64,000 bases of DNA from Erythrobacter sp. Alg231-14 (GTDB lineage: Bacteria > Pseudomonadota > Alphaproteobacteria > Sphingomonadales > Sphingomonadaceae), in contig NZ_LT702999.1 in assembly GCF_900149685.1 (NCBI RefSeq), forward strand, positions 1,674,001 through 1,738,000. Direction: 5' to 3'. Below the pieces are notes generated by a model. The model was not told the DNA's origin. It ran no database searches and saw nothing but the letters and a program-made list of their open reading frames with translations. The position numbers and the translations under genes are program-made. Shown here piece by piece: positions 8,582-18,311 of the stretch. Each line of letters begins with the position of its first letter. Positions within the stretch are counted from its first letter, which is position 1.

Positions 8582-9781
8582 ATGGAACAACCAATTGCGT
8601 GGCTAGAGCATTCGCGCAATGCGAAGGCGCCTCTGGCCGGACTCAAAGTGCTAGAGTTGGCTCGTGTGTTGGCAGGCCCGTGGGCCGGACAGATTCTCGC
8701 CGATTTGGGTGCCGACGTTATCAAAGTCGAAAGTCCCGAAGGAGACGGCACGCGTTTATGGGGTCCGCCATGGGTGGATCGGGTCGATGCCAACGACGAT
8801 ATGCAACGAGAGGCTGCGTACTATCACGCCTGCAATCGAGGCAAACGCAGTGTAATTGCCGATTTCCGCGACGAAGAAGATATCGCGATGGTGAAGGATC
8901 TGGCTCGCGACGCCGATGTTTTGATCGAGAATTTCAAAACCGGCGGCCTTGCGAAATTCGGCCTCGACTACGCATCCCTTGCCGCGAACAATGCCGGCCT
9001 TGTCTATTGCTCGATAACAGGGTTCGGCCAAACGGGTCCGCGCGCTACACAAGCGGGATATGATTTCGTCATTCAAGGGATGAGCGGATTCATGTCCATC
9101 ACCGGAGAGCCCGACGGTGTGCCGGTGAAAATGGGCATTTCAATCTCCGACCTTACGACCGGCGTCTATGCAGCAAATGGCATTCAGGCCGCATTGCTCC
9201 AGCGCGAACGGTCGGGGCCAATGCAAGGGCGCGGCCAACACGTCGATATTGCGTTGCTCGATTGCTCCGTCGCATTGTTGGCCAATCAAGCGTCGTATCA
9301 CTTCACAACCGGCCAAAACCCGCCGCGCATGGGTAATGCGCACGCGCAAGTGGCCCCCTATGGTGTTTTCCCGGTTCAAGATGGGCATGTCATTCTCTCA
9401 CCGGCAAATGATCGTTTGTTCCGGCGTCTTATTGAAATGTTGGAGCGGCCCGATTTACAACGCGATCCGCGTTTCGAAAGCAATGCCGGTCGGATCGAGA
9501 ACGCCGCTGCGTTGGATGCGGAGATTGCAAGTTCAACCAAGAGTTGGAGCAAGGTCGACTTATTGGAGGCCTGCAGCAAACACGGCGTACCAGCGGGGCC
9601 TATCAACAGATTGGATGAAGTGTTCGCTGACCCTCAAGTCATTGCCCGCGGAATGCGCTTGGACTTAGGCGGGATGCCCGGCGTGCGGAGCCCATTCACA
9701 TTTTCAGAAGGTGAGTTGGCATTGGACAAGCCTTCTCCAATGTTGGGCGAACACGGTCCACCCACAAAGAAACACCAGTGA
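8582..9781 (+). CDS. CaiB/BaiF family CoA-transferase (family III)
   Basis: 399 residues from the ATG at 8582, four bases after scoB; an ATG at 8552 inside scoB would add ten residues. Family III CoA-transferases move CoA between carboxylic acids through a catalytic Asp. Seen here: PLAGLKVLELARVLAGPWAGQ at the start, the LADLGADVIKVE segment, NRGKRSV, the central ENFKTGGLAKFGLDY region and GFGQTGPRA. The position after scoAB suggests short-chain or dicarboxylic acyl-CoA metabolism. The exact acid pair cannot be read from sequence. Confidence 0.9.
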   Translation: MEQPIAWLEHSRNAKAPLAGLKVLELARVLAGPWAGQILADLGADVIKVESPEGDGTRLWGPPWVDRVDANDDMQREAAYYHACNRGKRSVIADFRDEEDIAMVKDLARDADVLIENFKTGGLAKFGLDYASLAANNAGLVYCSITGFGQTGPRATQAGYDFVIQGMSGFMSITGEPDGVPVKMGISISDLTTGVYAANGIQAALLQRERSGPMQGRGQHVDIALLDCSVALLANQASYHFTTGQNPPRMGNAHAQVAPYGVFPVQDGHVILSPANDRLFRRLIEMLERPDLQRDPRFESNAGRIENAAALDAEIASSTKSWSKVDLLEACSKHGVPAGPINRLDEVFADPQVIARGMRLDLGGMPGVRSPFTFSEGELALDKPSPMLGEHGPPTKKHQ

Positions 9782-9810
9782 ATTAACGCTACCTCTTGCA
9801 GCTTCCTTAA

Positions 9811-9830
9811 ATTTCTGTAATTACAGAAAT
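9811..9830. promoter_or_regulatory. Perfect 20-bp palindromic operator before the GbsR-type gene
   Basis: ATTTCTGTAATTACAGAAAT is an exact palindrome of 20 bp, ending 19 bp before the GTG start. It overlaps the place where a -10 element would lie for a TTGCAG -35 at 9796. A closely related site lies at 10464-10483. Symmetric sites of this size are typical for dimeric winged-helix repressors, so autoregulation by the adjacent regulator is the simplest reading. Confidence 0.7.
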
Positions 9831-9849
9831 GCCAAAAGGAGATCGAGTC

Positions 9850-10395
9850 GTGAGCAAATTGCTGGACATTCCAGAGGCGCGAGCCTTCATCCTCCACTGG
9901 GGCGAAATGGGCACCGAATGGGGCGTAAACCGGTCCGTCGCGCAAGTTCATGCACTGCTTTATCTGAGCGATCGTCCTCTTCATGCTGAGGAGATTTGCG
10001 AGGCACTCGGCTTGGCCCGATCCAACGTGTCGAATGGTCTAAAAGAGCTTCAATCCTATGCCATTGTGCGACGCGTGCATGTTGAAGGGGATCGGCGTGA
10101 CCATTTCATCGCAGAAACCGACGTTTGGGACATGTTGATGAAGATTGCGGCAGAACGAAAGCGCCGAGAGCTCGATCCGACCATTCAACTGCTCGGGGAA
10201 TTGGCCGAGAGTCTGCATGGGCGGGAAGATGTGCCGATCCATGTGCGTGAACGGATCGGCAGGATGCACGACTTCATCGACACCTTGACGGGGTGGTACG
10301 CCGATGTTCGCGACCTTCCCAAATCCACGCTGGTCCGCCTAATGAAATTGGGGCGTGGTATTGCCCGCTTCCTACCCGGCAGCGGAAAGAGCTGA
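9850..10395 (+). CDS. GbsR/MarR-type transcriptional regulator
   Basis: 181 residues from a GTG at 9850, chosen because AAAAGGAG sits 8-10 bases upstream; the ATG at 9829 lies within the palindrome and has no ribosome-binding site. The N-terminal half is a winged helix: LHAEEICEALGLARSNVSNGLKELQSYAIVRRV is the helix-turn-helix, followed by a wing with VEGDRRDHF. The C-terminal half is helical and presumably dimerises. It resembles the GbsR-like branch (COG1510) rather than classical MarR. A 20-bp palindrome lies before it and an imperfect copy before the downstream membrane-protein gene, suggesting it controls both. The ligand is unknown. Confidence 0.88.
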   Translation: MSKLLDIPEARAFILHWGEMGTEWGVNRSVAQVHALLYLSDRPLHAEEICEALGLARSNVSNGLKELQSYAIVRRVHVEGDRRDHFIAETDVWDMLMKIAAERKRRELDPTIQLLGELAESLHGREDVPIHVRERIGRMHDFIDTLTGWYADVRDLPKSTLVRLMKLGRGIARFLPGSGKS

Positions 10396-10463
10396 TTTCA
10401 AATCCGCCGTGAATGACTGAATTGAGATGGAGAGACCCGAATGAGCAAACTGTGTATCTGACT

Positions 10464-10483
10464 ATTTCACAAATTACAGAAAT
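10464..10483. promoter_or_regulatory. Second, imperfect copy of the GbsR-type operator
   Basis: ATTTCACAAATTACAGAAAT has the same length as the palindrome at 9811-9830; the right 12 bases are identical and the outer ATTTC of the left arm is kept. It ends 14 bp before the start codon of the small membrane protein, where bound protein would block transcription or initiation. Confidence 0.6.
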
Positions 10484-10497
10484 GACAGGAGTTTAAG

Positions 10498-10890
10498 ATG
10501 TACGCTCTATTTTCTTACTGCGCCTACCTTTTCATCAGCATCGCATTGACTGTGTGGGTCGCGCGCACTCTGTCTAAAAACGGTTTCGTCTTTTTAACCG
10601 AATGCTTTGGTCACGATCAATTGTTGGCCGCGTCCACCAACCACTTGCTTGTCGTGGGATTCTATCTCGTGAATTTGGGCTGGATCTTGCTCACATTGCG
10701 GTTCGGCGCACCACCGGAAACCGCCGTTGGCGCGGTGCAGTTCTTGTCTAGCAAAGTTGGGATCGTGGTCGTTGCCCTAGGCCTGATGCACTTTTTCAAT
10801 ATGAATGCGATTGCCAAATTCGGCCGTAAAGTGGGCCATTGGTTCCGCGAAGAACAATGGGCGTCGAAAGCCGGCCAGTTCGAGGCATAG
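10498..10890 (+). CDS. Small integral membrane protein, probable regulon partner of the GbsR-type regulator
   Basis: 130 residues with three or four hydrophobic segments: about 3-22 (ALFSYCAYLFISIALTVWVA), about 50-67 and about 80-102. No recognised family motif or catalytic residue. AGGAG lies 7 bases before the ATG. The upstream gap holds an operator-like copy of the regulator's palindrome, so the protein is probably co-regulated with the GbsR-type gene. Possible roles include a transporter subunit or envelope-stress protein, but nothing in the sequence decides this. A hairpin terminator follows. Confidence 0.8.
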   Translation: MYALFSYCAYLFISIALTVWVARTLSKNGFVFLTECFGHDQLLAASTNHLLVVGFYLVNLGWILLTLRFGAPPETAVGAVQFLSSKVGIVVVALGLMHFFNMNAIAKFGRKVGHWFREEQWASKAGQFEA

Positions 10891-10929
10891 ACCAATAAAG
10901 GGCCCGCATCCAATGGGCCATACAAAAGC

Positions 10930-10958
10930 AAAGGGCGCCCCAAAAGGAGGCGCCCTTT
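10930..10958. terminator. Bidirectional terminator between the membrane protein gene and metK
   Basis: Perfect 10-bp stem AAAGGGCGCC / GGCGCCCTTT with a 9-base loop. The T-rich flank on the minus strand (TTTGCTTTTG) suits metK; the plus-strand flank TTTCT is weaker. Confidence 0.75.
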
Positions 10959-10979
10959 CTATGCCTGCGTACCGAAACC

Positions 10980-12227
10980 TCAGCCTAAAGCAGCTTTCAA
11001 TTCACCCACCAAATCGGTCCGCTCCCAAGGGAAGAAATCACCCTCAGCGGTGCGGCCAAAATGGCCATATGCGGCGCTTTTGCGGTAAATTGGAATGTTC
11101 AATCCCAAATGCGTGCGAATGCCGCGCGGAGTCAGACCGCCCAAGCTCGCGATCGCTTTAATGGCCTCTTCGATGGCGGCGTCATCCACGCCTTCTGCGG
11201 CAGTGCCGTGGGTGTCCACATAAAGGGAAAGCGGTTCCGATACGCCAATCGCGTAGGCGATTTGAATGGTGCATCGTGTGGCAAGACCGGCGGCCACGAC
11301 ATTCTTTGCCAGATAGCGCGTGATATAAGCGGCACTGCGATCAACCTTGGTTGGGTCTTTGCCGCTGAACGCGCCGCCGCCATGCGGCGATGCACCGCCA
11401 TAGGTATCGACAATGATTTTGCGCCCGGTCAAACCAGCATCACCATCCGGCCCGCCAATTTCAAAAGCGCCGGTAGGATTGATATGCCAGACGGTTTCAT
11501 CGGTGATGAAATTTTCCGGCAGGATACGGCCAACGACCGACTTTACATAGTCTTTGAGTTCGACCTCTTTATCGCCTTCGTGATACCCTTTTGCGTGTTG
11601 AGTGGAAACGACGATCGCGGTGCAGGCGACCGGCTTTCCGTCCTCATATCGCAATGTGATTTGGCTTTTCGCATCCGGTTCAAGAAAGGGCGCGGTGCCG
11701 TCTTTGCGATCGGCAGCAAGCTGTTCTAAGATCTTGTGACTGTAATCGAGAGTAGCCGGCATAAGATCGGGCGTCTCATCACAAGCAAAGCCGAACATGA
11801 TGCCTTGATCACCGGCACCTTCGTCTTTGTTTGAACCGTCATCACCTGCGTCAACACCCATAGCAATCTCTGCGGATTGGCCATGAAGGTGGTTTTCAAA
11901 CGTCAGCGTTTCCCAGTGAAAACCGGTTTGCTCATAACCAATTTCAGCCACTGTGCGTCGAACCGCGCTTTCAATTTCATCGCGCGCGCCCGGCGCCCAA
12001 TAGCTGTTGAATTTCCAGTCTTCGCGGGTTGTGTCGTACATCGGCGCGCAGCGGATTTCGCCGGAAAGGACCACTCGTTGCGTGGTCGTCATCGTTTCAC
12101 AAGCAACCCGCGCTTCGGGGTCTTTCGACAGCATCAGATCGACGATGGCATCTGAGATTTGGTCGGACACTTTGTCCGGATGCCCTTCAGAAACGCTTTC
12201 GGAAGTGAAGAGGTAGTCCTTGCGCAT
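10980..12227 (-). CDS. metK: S-adenosylmethionine synthetase
   Basis: 415-residue methionine adenosyltransferase that makes SAM from methionine and ATP. It begins with the family signature [21 protein letters not shown], has the central [14 protein letters not shown] hexapeptide region and the [19 protein letters not shown] phosphate-binding stretch. The ATG at 12227 is preceded by TTAAGGAGC with good spacing. The 120-base leader contains two hairpins that cannot form together (see 12243-12282), which would suit control by a ligand. It follows lnt on the same strand. Confidence 0.98.
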   Translation of the reverse strand: MRKDYLFTSESVSEGHPDKVSDQISDAIVDLMLSKDPEARVACETMTTTQRVVLSGEIRCAPMYDTTREDWKFNSYWAPGARDEIESAVRRTVAEIGYEQTGFHWETLTFENHLHGQSAEIAMGVDAGDDGSNKDEGAGDQGIMFGFACDETPDLMPATLDYSHKILEQLAADRKDGTAPFLEPDAKSQITLRYEDGKPVACTAIVVSTQHAKGYHEGDKEVELKDYVKSVVGRILPENFITDETVWHINPTGAFEIGGPDGDAGLTGRKIIVDTYGGASPHGGGAFSGKDPTKVDRSAAYITRYLAKNVVAAGLATRCTIQIAYAIGVSEPLSLYVDTHGTAAEGVDDAAIEEAIKAIASLGGLTPRGIRTHLGLNIPIYRKSAAYGHFGRTAEGDFFPWERTDLVGELKAALG

Positions 12228-12242
12228 TGGTGCTCCTTAAGG

Positions 12243-12282
12243 GCGCTCACCGGATCACTGAGTGCTTTTGACGGGTGATCGC
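12243..12282 (-). promoter_or_regulatory. metK leader with mutually exclusive hairpins
   Basis: On the minus strand, GATCAC (12275-12280) can pair with GTGATC (12253-12258), or GCGATCACC (12274-12282) can pair with GGTGAGCGC (12243-12251) with one A-G mismatch. The two stems share the same 5' arm. The second reaches the base next to CCTTAAGGAGC, which contains the metK ribosome-binding site. It does not match a SAM-riboswitch consensus that I can recognise, so a regulatory role is only suggested. Confidence 0.35.
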
Positions 12283-12346
12283 AGAGAGGTGGTATTTCAG
12301 GCATGCCCTATTGAGATATAAGGAAACCTTTATGTCTAATTGGGGC

Positions 12347-14047
12347 CTAGCCTTGCCCTGCCCGCAGCGCAAGCAATCTTGGCAGTCCCAAACTGAGCAA
12401 TACGAGCAAGCCCGCCCAAGCCAAGGGCAGCGCATTGCCGAACCGAGAGAAAAGAGTGGGCGCGTGGGCGGCGGGTACAAACCCATCGCGTTTGTCCGCT
12501 TCACCCAACGCGATGCTTTGTCGCACCGAACCGTTCGCATCAATCACCGCGCTGATCCCTGTGGTGGTTGAACGCAGAACCGGCAATCCCTCTTCGATTG
12601 CACGCATCCGGGCCTGAGCCAGATGCTGCGGTGGTCCCCAACTGCCGAACCATCCATCATTCGACGGGTTGAAAATGTAATCGGGCCGGTCGTCACGGTC
12701 GACAACCTGTCCAGAGAATACGATTTCATAACAAATCTGAATCCCGGCGCGACCATGCACTGCAAGGTCCAGTGTTTGTGGCCCGGGGCCGGGAATATAG
12801 GGGATCGATCCCGCGGTAAGCCGCGCCAATCCCAATCGGCCTAGCGCCCATTCTAAGGGCAAATATTCGCCATATGGGACCAAATGCGATTTCGCGTAAT
12901 GATGTGTAAGATCACCGGTTCCATCCAGGGCAACCACCGAATTGCGCGCCGAAACCGCCGCGATCCATCCCGGTTCACGCTCCCCTATGTTCAAATTGAC
13001 CACCCCGGTAAGCAAAGTGGCATCGGGCCCAATGACCGACGCAATCCGCTGTCGAGCGAATAAGGGGTCTGCCCCTGCGGTCGTCTGCCGATAGTATCTT
13101 TCGGGATACCCCTCTTCCAAATAATCAGGGATCGCGCTTTCAGGCCAAAGGATCAAACGCGACTGATCATTGCCGGGCCGCGTGAGGTTTGCCGTGCGCT
13201 GAAACTGCTCTTCGAATTTGGACCCATCGTTGATTTCATCTTGAGGGATGAGAGGCTGAACCAATGTGTAGCGGATGGAACTGTCATCCGTGACGTCAAC
13301 CGTCCAAACCATTGGAAGCACAACGACAATCGAGGCGAAACCAAAGACCAACAGTGCCCTCCTCAACGCCGACAATCCGTTCTTTCGAAACAATTGGGCG
13401 CCCAAGGCCGCGACAAGGATCGCCAAGCCGGACAAGGCATATGTCCCAATCCACGGCAATAACGAGGCCAAGCCTGGGCTGTCCCACCCTCCCAGCAAGA
13501 TCAAGCCCAAGGGAGGCCATGGATAGCCGGTGAAGACCCAACTGCGCAGCCACTCAGAAACGATCCATGACGCTGCGAAAAGCGCCGAGAACGCCATGAA
13601 ATCGATTCTTTGGGCGATCCGATTGTTGAAACGGTGCGCGCACCAATGGGCCGCCAAAGCCGCGAGGCCCGGATAAACCGCGAGATAGAGGCACAACAAC
13701 GGCACCGCAATCCAGCCCAAAACTTCCGGCATCTTAGCCTGATGAGTGAACGCGGTCGCGATCCAATTGTTGGCCAGCGTGAGATGGAACCACCCAAACA
13801 CCCAGCCGCGCCAAAATGCAGCGCGCTTTGACGGTGCAGATTTTAGGAGGGCCACAAACAAAGACAGTGCAGGCAGAGCAATCCACCACGCATGAAACGG
13901 AGGATACCCAAGAGCAACGATCAAACCGAGTGCACCGGCAATCCACAACGGTCGCCCTTCGGAAACGGCAACCGCTTTGACCCATAGATTGATCAGGACC
14001 GAAAGCATCGTCGATCCGGTTGTCGGCATTGTGGTCGCTTCAGACAT
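12347..14047 (-). CDS. lnt: Apolipoprotein N-acyltransferase
   Basis: 566 residues from the ATG at 14047 (a TTG at 14065 would add six). Inner-membrane enzyme that adds the third acyl chain to lipoproteins. The N-terminal half is a run of hydrophobic segments starting at about residue 30, with the family feature LGYPPFHAWW. The C-terminal nitrilase-like domain faces the periplasm and carries the catalytic Glu in LILWPESAIPDYL and the catalytic Cys in QICYEIVFSG. It is followed by metK in the same direction. The window contains several lipobox proteins that would be substrates. Confidence 0.96.
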   Translation of the reverse strand: MSEATTMPTTGSTMLSVLINLWVKAVAVSEGRPLWIAGALGLIVALGYPPFHAWWIALPALSLFVALLKSAPSKRAAFWRGWVFGWFHLTLANNWIATAFTHQAKMPEVLGWIAVPLLCLYLAVYPGLAALAAHWCAHRFNNRIAQRIDFMAFSALFAASWIVSEWLRSWVFTGYPWPPLGLILLGGWDSPGLASLLPWIGTYALSGLAILVAALGAQLFRKNGLSALRRALLVFGFASIVVVLPMVWTVDVTDDSSIRYTLVQPLIPQDEINDGSKFEEQFQRTANLTRPGNDQSRLILWPESAIPDYLEEGYPERYYRQTTAGADPLFARQRIASVIGPDATLLTGVVNLNIGEREPGWIAAVSARNSVVALDGTGDLTHHYAKSHLVPYGEYLPLEWALGRLGLARLTAGSIPYIPGPGPQTLDLAVHGRAGIQICYEIVFSGQVVDRDDRPDYIFNPSNDGWFGSWGPPQHLAQARMRAIEEGLPVLRSTTTGISAVIDANGSVRQSIALGEADKRDGFVPAAHAPTLFSRFGNALPLAWAGLLVLLSLGLPRLLALRAGQG

Positions 14048-14091
14048 CAATCCATTCGCTCTCAATTTTCAGATCGCGAACAAGTAACGGA

Positions 14092-14766
14092 TTATGCAGC
14101 CGCCTCGACGTCACCGTCGGCATCCCGATCATCCGATCCGATTGCCGGTGGAAGGACCGACGAATCCAGCCCATCTGCATCATCAGGTTTGCTCTTTGCA
14201 CGGCGCGTGCGCGGCTTGCGCGGAGCGTCGGAATCGGCACTCTCACTCTTTGGCTTGCGAGGGCGGCGCTTTGGCTTTGGCGCGTCGCTATCCGCTTCAA
14301 CCGCTTCCCCTTCGACACCGATCTCACCTTCGTCGGGAGCAGCGCTGTCGTTTGAGCCGTCCTCGGTTTGATCGTCGCGTTGATCATCGCGCTGATCGTC
14401 ACGTCGACCACGCGACCGACGGTTGTTGCCGCGCCGTCCGTCATTGCGACGACCTTCGCCGTCTTCGGTCTCTTCACCGTCTTCGCCCGATTGTTCGCGG
14501 CCTTCATTGCGTTTGGCGCGCGCTTCGTCTTGGCGTGATTTGTTGTCTGCGATCACGCGGAAATAGTGATCTGCAAATTGCAGATAATATTCCGCTTGAA
14601 CGCGGTCGCCATTGTGCTGCGCGTCCTGAGCAAGCTTTTTGTACTTGTCCAGAAGCTGCGGAGCGTTGCCCCGCGCGCGGCTGTCAATGCGATTAAGCTG
14701 ATTTCCGCCGCCTTGATTGTTGCGATTACCGCGACCGCGGCGACGATTGTTACGATTGTTATTCAA
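14092..14766 (-). CDS. DUF4167 family protein
   Basis: About 224 residues. The start is uncertain: TTG at 14766 gives the family-typical NNNRNNRRRGRG opening and has GAGGAT about 10 bases before it, while TTG at 14793 adds nine residues. The N-terminus is Arg/Asn/Gly-rich and probably binds nucleic acid; residues about 30-90 hold the conserved block with LLDKYKKLAQDAQ and DRVQAEYYLQFADHYFRV. The C-terminal half is low-complexity, with alternating acidic and basic runs and AT-hook-like PKRRPRKPK. The family is restricted to alphaproteobacteria and its function is unknown. It lies just upstream of lnt. Confidence 0.85.
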   Translation of the reverse strand: MNNNRNNRRRGRGNRNNQGGGNQLNRIDSRARGNAPQLLDKYKKLAQDAQHNGDRVQAEYYLQFADHYFRVIADNKSRQDEARAKRNEGREQSGEDGEETEDGEGRRNDGRRGNNRRSRGRRDDQRDDQRDDQTEDGSNDSAAPDEGEIGVEGEAVEADSDAPKPKRRPRKPKSESADSDAPRKPRTRRAKSKPDDADGLDSSVLPPAIGSDDRDADGDVEAAA

Positions 14767-15041
14767 AGGAAATTGATCCTCATCCGCGGCCAACGCGCAA
14801 AACCAAAACGCGCCTTGTGACCTATGGACCCCGAAAATGGTCGATTTAAACCACGCCCATTTTGCTATTGCATGCGCGCCCGCTCACCACAGACCATTGG
14901 TTGCGAACCACACGGCCCAAACAAGCGATTATTCGGAGCTTGACCTCGCCGTGCTGCACATAGGGCCACTCGGCAGGTCTGATTCGGAGTTAGCGAGAGG
15001 AATTGCGTTTGCCAAGCCCCCTCGCCCATTCAACCGCGATT

Positions 15042-15878
15042 TCACGACTTAACCTGTTGGCGAATAACCACAGCACGGGGACGATTTGCCAGATCGTGAC
15101 GGACCTCAACAACAAAGCCGTGTCCTTCCGCGATCGCCGTGACGCCTTCGGCTTGCGATGCGCCAATCTCTAGGATGGCGACATTTGGGCTCATTCGAGA
15201 AAGTTCCGGGATGATGATGCGGTAATCGTCCAATCCCTCTTCGCCAGAAAACAGCGCGCTATGAGGTTCAAAATTGGCCACTTGGGGCTCAAGCTTTGCG
15301 ATTGTTTCCACATAAGGCGGATTGCAAATGTATATGTCGAAATCACCAAACGCCTTGCTCAGCGATGCGTTGGTATCGCGCCAATCAAACAATCCGAATG
15401 TATCAGGCGTTAGATCATATTTCTGGGCGTTGAGCTTTGCCACTTTGAGAGCGGCCGCGCTGTTGTCAAAACCGTAGCATCGACCAAGCGTGGGATATTC
15501 CACCATCACCGTCAGCAAAAGCGCGCCAGATCCCGTTCCCATATCAAGGACACGGGAACCGGGCCGGCAATGTTCCAATGCAATTTCAATCAACAGCTCG
15601 CTGTCCGATCGCGGGATCAATACGTCCGCAGTGACAAGAAAATCGCGCCCATAAAATTCCTGCACGCCAACGATATAAGCGACAGGTTCGTTATCCATGC
15701 GGCGGGCGATCAATTCTGCAAATGCTGACGGCGCCGGATCGTCCATTTTCCAGATCAACATGTCAGACCGCCCGATGCCCAGCGCATGCGCCATCAGCAG
15801 CTCCGCGTCGAGCCGCGCCGTATCGCTCACCTTGGCGAGCTGTTCTGCCGCGCCGCGAATGGATTGAGCAACGCTCAT
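15042..15878 (-). CDS. prmC: Release factor glutamine methyltransferase
   Basis: 278 residues. SAM-dependent enzyme that methylates the GGQ glutamine of release factors. An N-terminal helical domain (about 1-75) precedes the Rossmann methyltransferase fold with [13 protein letters not shown] (SAM-binding motif I) and the catalytic NPPYVE. Its ATG overlaps the prfA stop by 4 bp, so enzyme and substrate are translationally coupled, a widespread arrangement. Confidence 0.97.
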   Translation of the reverse strand: MSVAQSIRGAAEQLAKVSDTARLDAELLMAHALGIGRSDMLIWKMDDPAPSAFAELIARRMDNEPVAYIVGVQEFYGRDFLVTADVLIPRSDSELLIEIALEHCRPGSRVLDMGTGSGALLLTVMVEYPTLGRCYGFDNSAAALKVAKLNAQKYDLTPDTFGLFDWRDTNASLSKAFGDFDIYICNPPYVETIAKLEPQVANFEPHSALFSGEEGLDDYRIIIPELSRMSPNVAILEIGASQAEGVTAIAEGHGFVVEVRHDLANRPRAVVIRQQVKS

Positions 15879-16942
15879 TCGGAAAGCGCGGCTAGTCGTT
15901 TGCCTTCGTCCTCTGCAATTAAGGCGTCCACCAATTCGGGAAGCCCTGGTCCGGCCAAGACCTCTTCCAATTTGTGCAGTGTTAATCCGATCCGATGGTC
16001 GGTCACGCGCCCTTGCGGGAAATTGTATGTGCGGATCCGTTCCGACCGATCGCCGCTGCCGACCATCGCTTTGCGCGCTTCGGCTTCCGCACCCTGTGCT
16101 TCGTCGCGCATCTTTTCATAAAGCCGCGCGCGCAAGACCTGCATCGCTTTGGCGCGATTTTTGATTTGGCTGCGTTCGTCTTGCTGCATCACGACCAGGC
16201 CGCTGGGCAAATGGGTGATCCGAACCGCGCTATCTGTAGTGTTGACGTGTTGACCGCCTGCACCGCTGGCGCGGTACGTATCGATTTTCAAATCGTTTTG
16301 ATCGATGTTCACATCGACCTCATCGGGTTCGGGCAATACCGCGACTGTGGCCGCCGATGTGTGAATGCGGCCGCCGCTTTCGGTGACCGGCACGCGTTGG
16401 ACCCGATGCACACCGCTTTCGAATTTCATCTTGGCGAAAACGCCAGTGCCGGTGACGTTGGCGACGATTTCTTTGAATCCGCCGACCTCCGATGCGTTCA
16501 TGCTGACCGGCTCCACTTTCCAACCATTCTCGGCAGCAAATCTCTCGTACATCCGATACAGGTCGCCGGCGAACAAGGCCGCCTCATCCCCGCCTGTACC
16601 GGCACGAATTTCAAGCATGGCCGGCTTGCTATCGGCGCTATCCCTAGGCAGCAATGCCACCGCCAATGCCCGCTCCTTTTCGGGAAGCGCGCCGCGAATC
16701 TCGGCCAATTCTTCCTCGGCCATCGCTTTCATCTCGGCATCGCTGAGCATTCCTTCGAGCCCAGCAATCTCTTCCCGCATTGTTTTCACGTCGGCCGCAA
16801 TTTTCGCGACCGGTTCCAACTCGGCGTAATCCCGGCTGGCCTGAACAAACGCATCGCCTTCGAGCGTACCCGACGCCATTCGCGCCTCCAGCTCAGCAAA
16901 TCGGTTGGTGATTTGATCAAGACGTTCGGGGGGGATTTGCAT
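15875..16942 (-). CDS. prfA: Peptide chain release factor 1
   Basis: 355-residue class I release factor. The peptidyl-hydrolase loop GAGGQH has GGQ at 229-231, and the tripeptide PVT at 185-187 in the codon-recognition loop identifies RF1 (UAA/UAG) rather than RF2. The N-terminal coiled-coil domain spans about 1-100. It lies five bases after hisS and overlaps prmC, giving a hisS-prfA-prmC translation operon. Confidence 0.98.
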   Translation of the reverse strand: MQIPPERLDQITNRFAELEARMASGTLEGDAFVQASRDYAELEPVAKIAADVKTMREEIAGLEGMLSDAEMKAMAEEELAEIRGALPEKERALAVALLPRDSADSKPAMLEIRAGTGGDEAALFAGDLYRMYERFAAENGWKVEPVSMNASEVGGFKEIVANVTGTGVFAKMKFESGVHRVQRVPVTESGGRIHTSAATVAVLPEPDEVDVNIDQNDLKIDTYRASGAGGQHVNTTDSAVRITHLPSGLVVMQQDERSQIKNRAKAMQVLRARLYEKMRDEAQGAEAEARKAMVGSGDRSERIRTYNFPQGRVTDHRIGLTLHKLEEVLAGPGLPELVDALIAEDEGKRLAALSE

Positions 16943-16947
16943 GGCGA

Positions 16948-18186
16948 TCAGCGTGTCTCGCGTTTGACGGCAGCATCGATATGGCTGGCATCACCATCGC
17001 CCGATATATCGTAGAAGCCGGTTTCATTGACGCGCAAGATATGCTGCGGATTTTGCTTCATCGCTTTGTCGTACCGCTTCTTAACCGACCCGGAGGCGAT
17101 AATGTCGCTTACGATTCCGCCGGCCCGCAATTTGGCCAAAAGCGCATTCGCAACGGCCAATCCCTCGTCATGCTCCAGCAAAACCATCGCCTCCAACACC
17201 GGGGCCTGCCTTTCGCCCACCAACATCGCGAGCCGTTCAATCCCAGCGGCCCAACCGACAGCAGGGGTCGCCGGTCCGCCCAAAGATTCCATCAATCCGT
17301 CATAGCGGCCACCGCCCAAAACTGTGCTTTGACTGCCTAGAGCATCGGCGGACACACTCCCTTCATCGGGAATGAACTCAAACGCGGTGTGGCGATAGTA
17401 ATCGAGCCCCCGCACAAGGCTGTCTGCGCGGACCCATTCGACACCGGCGGCATCCAAACCTTCAGTCACCGCCGCGAAGAAATCGCGGGCTTCGTCGGAC
17501 AAAAATTCGTCAATCTTGGGGGCATCCGAGAGGAACGGTTTGTCCTTGCGATCCTTGCTATCCAGAATGCGAAGCGGGTTCTTTTCCAATCGCTCTTGCG
17601 AATCCTCAGACAATTCATCCTTCACCGCGCGGAAGTACTCGATCAACGCCGCGCGCCATGCCTCACGGCTCTCGCCATCACCCAATGTGTTCAAGTGCAA
17701 GGTCACATCGTTGATGCCCAATTCTTTGAGCAATTGATCGGCCATAGCCAGCAATTCAACATCCGCCTGAGGATCGGCCGCGCCAATTATCTCGGCGTCA
17801 ATCTGATGGAATTGGCGATATCGCCCCTTTTGCGGGCGCTCATATCGGAAAAGCGGACCGTGCGTGGCCAATTTTAGCGGCGCAAATTGCTGCCAACCGT
17901 TGGTAATGTAAGCGCGTGCAATCCCAGCGGTGAATTCCGGCCTTAGCGTTAGGGATTCGCCGCCGCGATCTTCGAATGAATACATTTCTTTGGACACGAC
18001 ATCGGTCGTTTCACCCAAAGAGCGGGCAAAAACTTCCGTCTTTTCAAAGACCGGAAATTCGGCACGACGGAATCGATACAGCTTTCGCACGCGCTCGAAT
18101 GTTTCAACCACAAAGGCGAACGCTTCGGCGTCTGGTCCGAATATATCCTGAGTGCCGCGAATGGCTTTTGGTGTGTTCTTGCTCAT
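16948..18186 (-). CDS. hisS: Histidyl-tRNA synthetase
   Basis: 412 residues from the ATG at 18186; in-frame sequence upstream is rejected because [14 protein letters not shown] is the family-typical N-terminus. Class II synthetase: motif 2 is seen as [16 protein letters not shown] and the histidine-specific HisA loop as [15 protein letters not shown]. The C-terminal anticodon domain ends in a short basic tail. It heads an operon with prfA and prmC and shares a 125-base divergent promoter region with ppa. Confidence 0.96.
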   Translation of the reverse strand: MSKNTPKAIRGTQDIFGPDAEAFAFVVETFERVRKLYRFRRAEFPVFEKTEVFARSLGETTDVVSKEMYSFEDRGGESLTLRPEFTAGIARAYITNGWQQFAPLKLATHGPLFRYERPQKGRYRQFHQIDAEIIGAADPQADVELLAMADQLLKELGINDVTLHLNTLGDGESREAWRAALIEYFRAVKDELSEDSQERLEKNPLRILDSKDRKDKPFLSDAPKIDEFLSDEARDFFAAVTEGLDAAGVEWVRADSLVRGLDYYRHTAFEFIPDEGSVSADALGSQSTVLGGGRYDGLMESLGGPATPAVGWAAGIERLAMLVGERQAPVLEAMVLLEHDEGLAVANALLAKLRAGGIVSDIIASGSVKKRYDKAMKQNPQHILRVNETGFYDISGDGDASHIDAAVKRETR

Positions 18187-18311
18187 AATGTCTCTTTTTG
18201 TATTGAGCGCGATTAGGGCACAGCTGGCCTTGCCGCAATATCGCAACGGAGCTATCGGCTCCAAAACGCCTTTTGGGAGAGGGGCCGGTAACCGCAGATT
18301 AGGAACGAACA

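Noticed and set aside
10413-10496. 27-codon frame between the GbsR-type gene and the membrane protein gene
   Set aside because: No ribosome-binding site, overlaps the operator, and no recognisable sequence.
12228-12346. Known SAM-II or SAM/SAH riboswitch upstream of metK
   Set aside because: The H-type topology is similar, but the conserved loop and pseudoknot bases that I know for these classes are not present.
15995-17014. 339-codon plus-strand frame opposite prfA
   Set aside because: Antisense shadow; prfA has complete motifs and operon context.
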